From NCBI GenBank assembly GCA_025846845.1, contig JAOYTL010000005.1, positions 248,001-312,000 on the forward strand: a stretch of 64,000 nucleotides of DNA, read 5' to 3'. This stretch comes from Alloboseaceae bacterium BT-24-1 (lineage in GTDB: Bacteria > Pseudomonadota > Alphaproteobacteria > Rhizobiales > Beijerinckiaceae). The notes under the pieces are model-generated. The model was not told the origin of the DNA and ran no database searches. It worked only from the letters and a program-made list of their open reading frames with translations. Shown one piece after another: positions 60,305 to 64,000 of this stretch (positions are counted from its first letter, which is position 1; each line of letters begins with the position of its first letter). A program made the position numbers and the translations under genes.

Positions 60305-61474
60305 CTAACCCCAGCCAGCCTCGACGATGGCGCCCGTATGCTCGCCCAGATGCGGCGGCGAATAACGAAGCTGCGGTCGCCAGTTGCTCCAGTCTCCAAC
60401 GGGGCCGAACAGGCGCAGCCGCTCACCGTCCTCGCAGGTCGCATCCTGGAAGAAGCCGATGGCGAGCAGATGAGGATCCTCGCAAAGCTCTTCCAGCGAG
60501 CGCATCGCGACAGCAGTAAGCCCGACTTCCCGCAAAGTCGCGATCCAGTGAGCCGTGGAATGCTCGCGGGTGATGCTGCCGACCATCTCGAACAGGGCAT
60601 CGCTATGGATCGTGCGCGCCGTCATGTCGGCGAGCCGGGCGTCGCGCGAGATATCGGGGTCGCGGCCGACCACCTTCAGGAAGCTGCGCCACTGTGCATC
60701 GGTGTAGATCATGCAGCAGATGTGTCCGTCCCTGGTCGGGAACGGGCCGCGGTCGCGCACCATCAGGCGCGGATAGCCCATCGGGGCGGAGGCCGGCTTG
60801 AAGGTCTCGCCGAAGAGATGGTCGCCGAAGAGCAGGCTGGCCAGCGTCTCGAACATCGGGATGCCGAGCGCGCAGCCCTTGCCGGTGCGCTCGCGCTGGA
60901 ACAGGGCCGCGCTGATCAACCCGAAGGCATACAGCCCGACCGTGCGGTCGGCCAGATTGGCGGGAACATAGCGCGGCTGGCCATCACTGGTACGGCCGAG
61001 CAAGTCGGCAAGGCCGGAAATTGCCTGGATCAGGTCGTCGAAGGCGCCGTGCTCGGCATAGGGACCGCGCTGACCGAAGCCGAACAGGCCGGCATAGATC
61101 AGGCGCGGGTTGAGCGCCGAAAGCGTCTCATAGCCGAGCCCGAGCCGCGTCATGGCCTGCGGGCGCATGGAGTGTACGAAGAGGTCAGCGTCACGCACGA
61201 GCCGCAGCAGCGCTGCGTGTCCGTCCGGACTCTTCAGGTCCAGCACGACGCTACGCTTGTTGCGGTTGAGATGGACGAAGAGCGGCCCGCGATCCGAGCC
61301 CGGCGGTGCGCCCGCCTTGCGCAGGATGTCGCCTTCGGGCGGCTCGATCTTGATGACGTCGGCGCCGAGATCGGCAAGCAGCTGCGTTGCCAGCGGCCCC
61401 ATCACGATCGCCGTCAGGTCGACGACGCGAACGCCGGCCAGCGGCGCAAGGTTCGGTGCAGGGGATTCGCTCAC
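60305..61474 (-). CDS. Family III CoA-transferase (CaiB/BaiF), second copy
   Basis: A 389-residue CoA-transferase starting at a GTG (61474) that overlaps the stop of the upstream reductase gene (GTGA). The longer upstream frame has no homology. The N terminus LAGVRVVDLTAIVMGPLATQLLADLGADVIKIEPPEG is diagnostic, and the catalytic Asp region is GAFDDLIQAISG. It differs clearly from the copy at 54516. It belongs to a minus-strand operon with ALDH, LivJ-type receptor and MDR reductase genes. Confidence 0.92.
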   Translation of the reverse strand: MSESPAPNLAPLAGVRVVDLTAIVMGPLATQLLADLGADVIKIEPPEGDILRKAGAPPGSDRGPLFVHLNRNKRSVVLDLKSPDGHAALLRLVRDADLFVHSMRPQAMTRLGLGYETLSALNPRLIYAGLFGFGQRGPYAEHGAFDDLIQAISGLADLLGRTSDGQPRYVPANLADRTVGLYAFGLISAALFQRERTGKGCALGIPMFETLASLLFGDHLFGETFKPASAPMGYPRLMVRDRGPFPTRDGHICCMIYTDAQWRSFLKVVGRDPDISRDARLADMTARTIHSDALFEMVGSITREHSTAHWIATLREVGLTAVAMRSLEELCEDPHLLAIGFFQDATCEDGERLRLFGPVGDWSNWRPQLRYSPPHLGEHTGAIVEAGWG

Positions 61475-62493
61475 GCCTTCAGTCGTACGAGCTGCTTGCC
61501 GAAATTGCGACCCGTCATCATGCGCAGGAACGCCTCGGGCATGCGCTCGAAGCCGTCGAGGATATCCTCCCTGGTCTGGATCCTGCCCTCGCGGTGCCAG
61601 GCGGCCAGCCGCGCCATCGCCTCGCCGCGCCGATGCCACCAGTCGAAGGCGATGAAGCCCTGGACCAGGGCCCGCGTCACTATCAGGCGCGAGGAGGCGC
61701 GCAACCCGACATCCTCCTGCTCGAACTCGTTGGCGAGTGCGATGCGGCCACAGATGGCGACGCGCGCACCGACAGCCAGATTGCGCAGCACCGCGTCATG
61801 GATCGGCCCGCCGGTATTGTCGAAGAAGACGTCGACGCCGCCCGGCGCCAGCGCCGCCAGGGCGGTGGTGAGATCGTTCGTCGTCTTGTAGTTGAGCGTT
61901 TCGTCGAAACCGACGGAGCGGCACCAGGCCAGCTTCTCGTCGGAACCGGCGATGCCGATCACGCGCGCGCCGCAGAGCTTGCCGATCTGGCCGACGAGCT
62001 GACCGACGGCGCCGGAGGCGGCCGAGACGACGAGCGTGTCGCCGGGCTTGGGCCTGCCGATCTCGAAGAGCCCGATATAGGCGGTGAGCCCCGGCATGCC
62101 GAGCCAGGACAATGTCGCCTGCGGCGGACCGAGCGCCGGATCGACCTTGTTGGCCTTGGCCGCACCTGGCAGGTCCGGCGTCAGCACCGCATATTCCTGC
62201 CAGCCGAAGCCCATCGCCTCGGCGATGTCGCCGGGCTTCCAGTCCGGATGGTTCGAGGCGACGACCTCGCCGACGCCGCCGCCCTGCATCACCTCGCCGA
62301 TGGCGACACCCCTGGCGTAGTTCGTCGAGGGGCTGATGCGGCCGCGCATATAGGGGTCGAGCGAGAGCCATTGCGTCCGGACCAGGATCTGCCCCGGGCC
62401 GGGCTCCGGCATGGGCGCGTCATGCAGGCTCCAGGTGTCGAGCGAGGGCATGCCCTGCGGATGCGAGGCAAGGCGCCACTGGCGGTTCGTCAT
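61471..62493 (-). CDS. NADP-dependent oxidoreductase, zinc-independent MDR family (CurA/YncB-like)
   Basis: A 340-residue medium-chain reductase lacking zinc-ligand cysteines. The motif LSLDPYMRGRIS is diagnostic of the leukotriene-B4 12-hydroxydehydrogenase/CurA group. The NADP site is SAASGAVGQLVGQIGKLCGARVIGIAGS, and FFDNTGG follows. The start at 62493 begins MTNRQW, as in homologues. Such enzymes reduce alpha,beta-unsaturated ketones, which fits a pathway with a Baeyer-Villiger-type monooxygenase. Confidence 0.93.
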   Translation of the reverse strand: MTNRQWRLASHPQGMPSLDTWSLHDAPMPEPGPGQILVRTQWLSLDPYMRGRISPSTNYARGVAIGEVMQGGGVGEVVASNHPDWKPGDIAEAMGFGWQEYAVLTPDLPGAAKANKVDPALGPPQATLSWLGMPGLTAYIGLFEIGRPKPGDTLVVSAASGAVGQLVGQIGKLCGARVIGIAGSDEKLAWCRSVGFDETLNYKTTNDLTTALAALAPGGVDVFFDNTGGPIHDAVLRNLAVGARVAICGRIALANEFEQEDVGLRASSRLIVTRALVQGFIAFDWWHRRGEAMARLAAWHREGRIQTREDILDGFERMPEAFLRMMTGRNFGKQLVRLKA

Positions 62494-62560
62494 CGTCGTG
62501 TCCTCGCTCGCATCTGGAGGCGGAACCCTCGCATGAAGCCAGGGCGGGTCGGAAGGCGCC

Positions 62561-63808
62561 TCAGCCCTTGACCAGCGGACAGGCGGCCGGGTCGGCCTTC
62601 TGGAAGGCCTCCTCGCCCGGGATCGTCGCCAGCGTCTCGTAGAGGTCCCATTCACCCTTGGAGGCGGCCGGCGCCTTGACCCGGAAGATGTACATGTCGC
62701 GGACGACGCGACCGTCGGCGCGGATCTTGCCGTTCTTGGTCATGAAATCGTTGATCGGTGTTTCCTTCATCCTGGCCGCGACCTTGCCGGCATCGTCCTC
62801 GCCGACCGCCTTGACGGCGTTGAGGTAGTGCAAGACCGCGCCATAGGCGCTGGCCTGGACCATGTTCGGCATCTTCTTGAAGCGCTCGAAATAGCGCTTG
62901 GCGAAAGCGCGGGTCTCGTCGTTCTGGTCCCAGTAGAACGGTGACGTCACCAGAAGGCCTTGCGCCGTCGGCAGGCCCATGGCCTTGACGTCGTGCAGGG
63001 TCAGGCTGAGCGCGGCGAGCTTCTGCCTGGGGCGGATGCCGAACTCGTCGGCCTGCTTGACGATGCTGGCGACATGGGCCGTCGTGGTCGCGAGCGCGAT
63101 CACATTGGCGCCGGAGCTCTGCCCCTTCAGCAGGTCGGAGGAGAAATCCTTGGTTTCGAAGGGATGGCGGGCCGCACCGACGATCCTGCCGCCGCCCGCC
63201 TCGATCATCGCAGTCGTGTCGCGCTGGACGTTGACGCCATAGGCGTAGTCCACCGTCATGAAATACCAGTTCTTCTCGCCGGCCTGCGTGTAGAATTTCG
63301 TGACGCCGAGCGCCTGGCTGTAGTTGTTGTAGGTCCAGTGGATGCCGTTCGGGCTGCAGTTCTTGCCGGTGAGGTCGCTGGACGCCGAGCTCAGATAGAT
63401 CGCAAGCTTGTTCTTGTCCTTGGCGAGTTCCTGCACGCCGAGCGCGACCGAGGTGATGCCGACATCGAAGATCGCGCTGACGCCCTCGTCATACCATTTA
63501 CGCGCCGCGGTGATGCCGACATCCGGCTTGTTGAGGTGGTCGGCCTCGAGCACCTGAATCGGCCGGCCGAGCACGGTGCCGCCAAAATCCTCGACCGCCA
63601 GCTTCATCGCGGTGACGGTGCCCGGCCCCGACAGGTCCACGACGATGCCCGACATGTCGCTGAGAGCGCCGATCTTGAAGGGCGCCGGCTGCTGGGCCTG
63701 GAGCGACGTGCCCGCCAGCACAAGGGCGATGGACAAGGCTGCGACGCAGAGGCGCGGCCGCAGCTGGCCGCCTGACACTAGGATTGGATCGAAGGCGTTC
63801 GGTGACAT
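62561..63808 (-). CDS. ABC transporter substrate-binding protein, branched-chain amino acid (LivJ) type
   Basis: A 415-residue periplasmic receptor of the Peripla_BP_6 family. The signal region lies near residues 18-40 (LCVAALSIALVLAGTSLQAQ). Motifs are FKIGALSDMSGIVVDLSGPGTV and ADHLNKPDVGITAARKWYDEGVSAIFDVG. GGGAGGAG lies just before the ATG at 63808. In soil bacteria such receptors often bind aromatic or other small acids rather than amino acids. Permease genes are not adjacent; it lies within a CoA-pathway operon. Confidence 0.92.
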   Translation of the reverse strand: MSPNAFDPILVSGGQLRPRLCVAALSIALVLAGTSLQAQQPAPFKIGALSDMSGIVVDLSGPGTVTAMKLAVEDFGGTVLGRPIQVLEADHLNKPDVGITAARKWYDEGVSAIFDVGITSVALGVQELAKDKNKLAIYLSSASSDLTGKNCSPNGIHWTYNNYSQALGVTKFYTQAGEKNWYFMTVDYAYGVNVQRDTTAMIEAGGGRIVGAARHPFETKDFSSDLLKGQSSGANVIALATTTAHVASIVKQADEFGIRPRQKLAALSLTLHDVKAMGLPTAQGLLVTSPFYWDQNDETRAFAKRYFERFKKMPNMVQASAYGAVLHYLNAVKAVGEDDAGKVAARMKETPINDFMTKNGKIRADGRVVRDMYIFRVKAPAASKGEWDLYETLATIPGEEAFQKADPAACPLVKG

Positions 63809-63879
63809 GGCTGCTCCTCCCTGAGCGGTTCGTTCTTGGTCGATGCAGGCGTGAAGCCTTGATCGACTGGCAGGCGCCA

Positions 63880-64000
63880 TCAGCTGTGATGGACGTATTT
63901 CTGGTGCAGGAAGCCGGCGAGCCCTTCGCTGCCGCCCTCATAGCCGTAACCGCTCTGCTTCACGCCGCTGAACGGCGCTTCGGTATGCGAGACGGCGAAA
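63880..64000 (-). CDS. Aldehyde dehydrogenase, C-terminal fragment (cut by window edge)
   Basis: The last 39 codons of an NAD(P)-dependent aldehyde dehydrogenase read in from the right edge. The segment FAVSHTEAPFSGVKQSGYG followed by YEGGSEGLAGF matches the conserved C terminus of succinate-semialdehyde-type dehydrogenases (E-x-P-F-G-G-V-K-x-S-G-Y-G-x-E-G). The rest lies outside the window. It is upstream in the minus-strand operon with the LivJ-type receptor. Confidence 0.85.
   Translation of the reverse strand, partial: FAVSHTEAPFSGVKQSGYGYEGGSEGLAGFLHQKYVHHS

Overview
The window is 64 kb of high-GC DNA (about two thirds G+C by eye). Genes are packed tightly, with frequent ATGA or GTGA start/stop overlaps. 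It holds many ABC importers, orphan Bug-type receptors, RidA and FCD-type GntR proteins, and CoA-dependent catabolic enzymes. This style fits a soil or plant-associated alphaproteobacterium of the order Hyphomicrobiales. A Bosea- or Methylobacteriaceae-like genome is my best guess, from overall impression only. I see no rRNA, tRNA, CRISPR array, integrase or insertion-sequence transposase.

Region 1 (1-7592) is catabolic. It has the end of a branched-chain amino-acid ABC importer (livM, livG, livF), an ArgE-type M20 deacylase and a LysR regulator on the plus strand. On the minus strand lie a CzcO-type flavoprotein, a RidA protein and a DUF1028 protein. A 264-bp element with long terminal inverted repeats (5548-5811) sits between the last two.

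Region 2 (8200-25964) is the most unusual part: ten same-strand genes, mostly coupled. They encode a degenerate M23-like protein, a three-helix membrane protein, an Amidase_2-SH3 amidase, a T4-type (GH24) lysozyme, an intracellular-type trypsin with a large C-terminal domain, a MoxR AAA+ ATPase, an 1877-residue protein combining a vWA-like domain with about 20 membrane helices, a small tail-anchored protein, a subtilisin fused to a thermolysin-like metallopeptidase, and a ComEC-type metallo-beta-lactamase-fold protein. I read this as an undescribed or poorly described member of the MoxR/vWA-centred conflict systems. Its outputs appear to be proteolysis and cell-wall lysis.

Region 3 (26334-35660) is a catabolic regulon: cupin, Bug receptor, NMT1/SsuA-type ABC importer, FMN reductase and ACMSD-like amidohydrolase on plus; FAH-family enzyme, RidA, Ldh-family oxidoreductase, cupin and an FCD GntR regulator on minus. 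A shared operator-like motif occurs at three promoters. Region 4 (35844-47226) contains a possible small RNA or leader, a YtcJ-like amidohydrolase, two family-5 peptide-type receptors, a complete peptide-type ABC importer with a fused double ATPase, a VOC protein and a divergent DAO-type oxidase. A pair of inverted operator-like boxes lies between the last two.

Region 5 (47223-53057) is a Ugp-like sugar-phosphate or phosphodiester importer in one operon with an EEP phosphodiesterase and an inositol-monophosphatase-like enzyme. Region 6 (53239-64000) looks like acid or ketone catabolism through CoA esters: MaoC hydratase, enoyl-CoA hydratase, two family III CoA-transferases, Bug receptor, Baeyer-Villiger-type monooxygenase, CitE-like lyase, FCD GntR regulator, MDR reductase, LivJ-type receptor and the C-terminus of an aldehyde dehydrogenase. 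A FadR-type operator lies in the divergent promoter.
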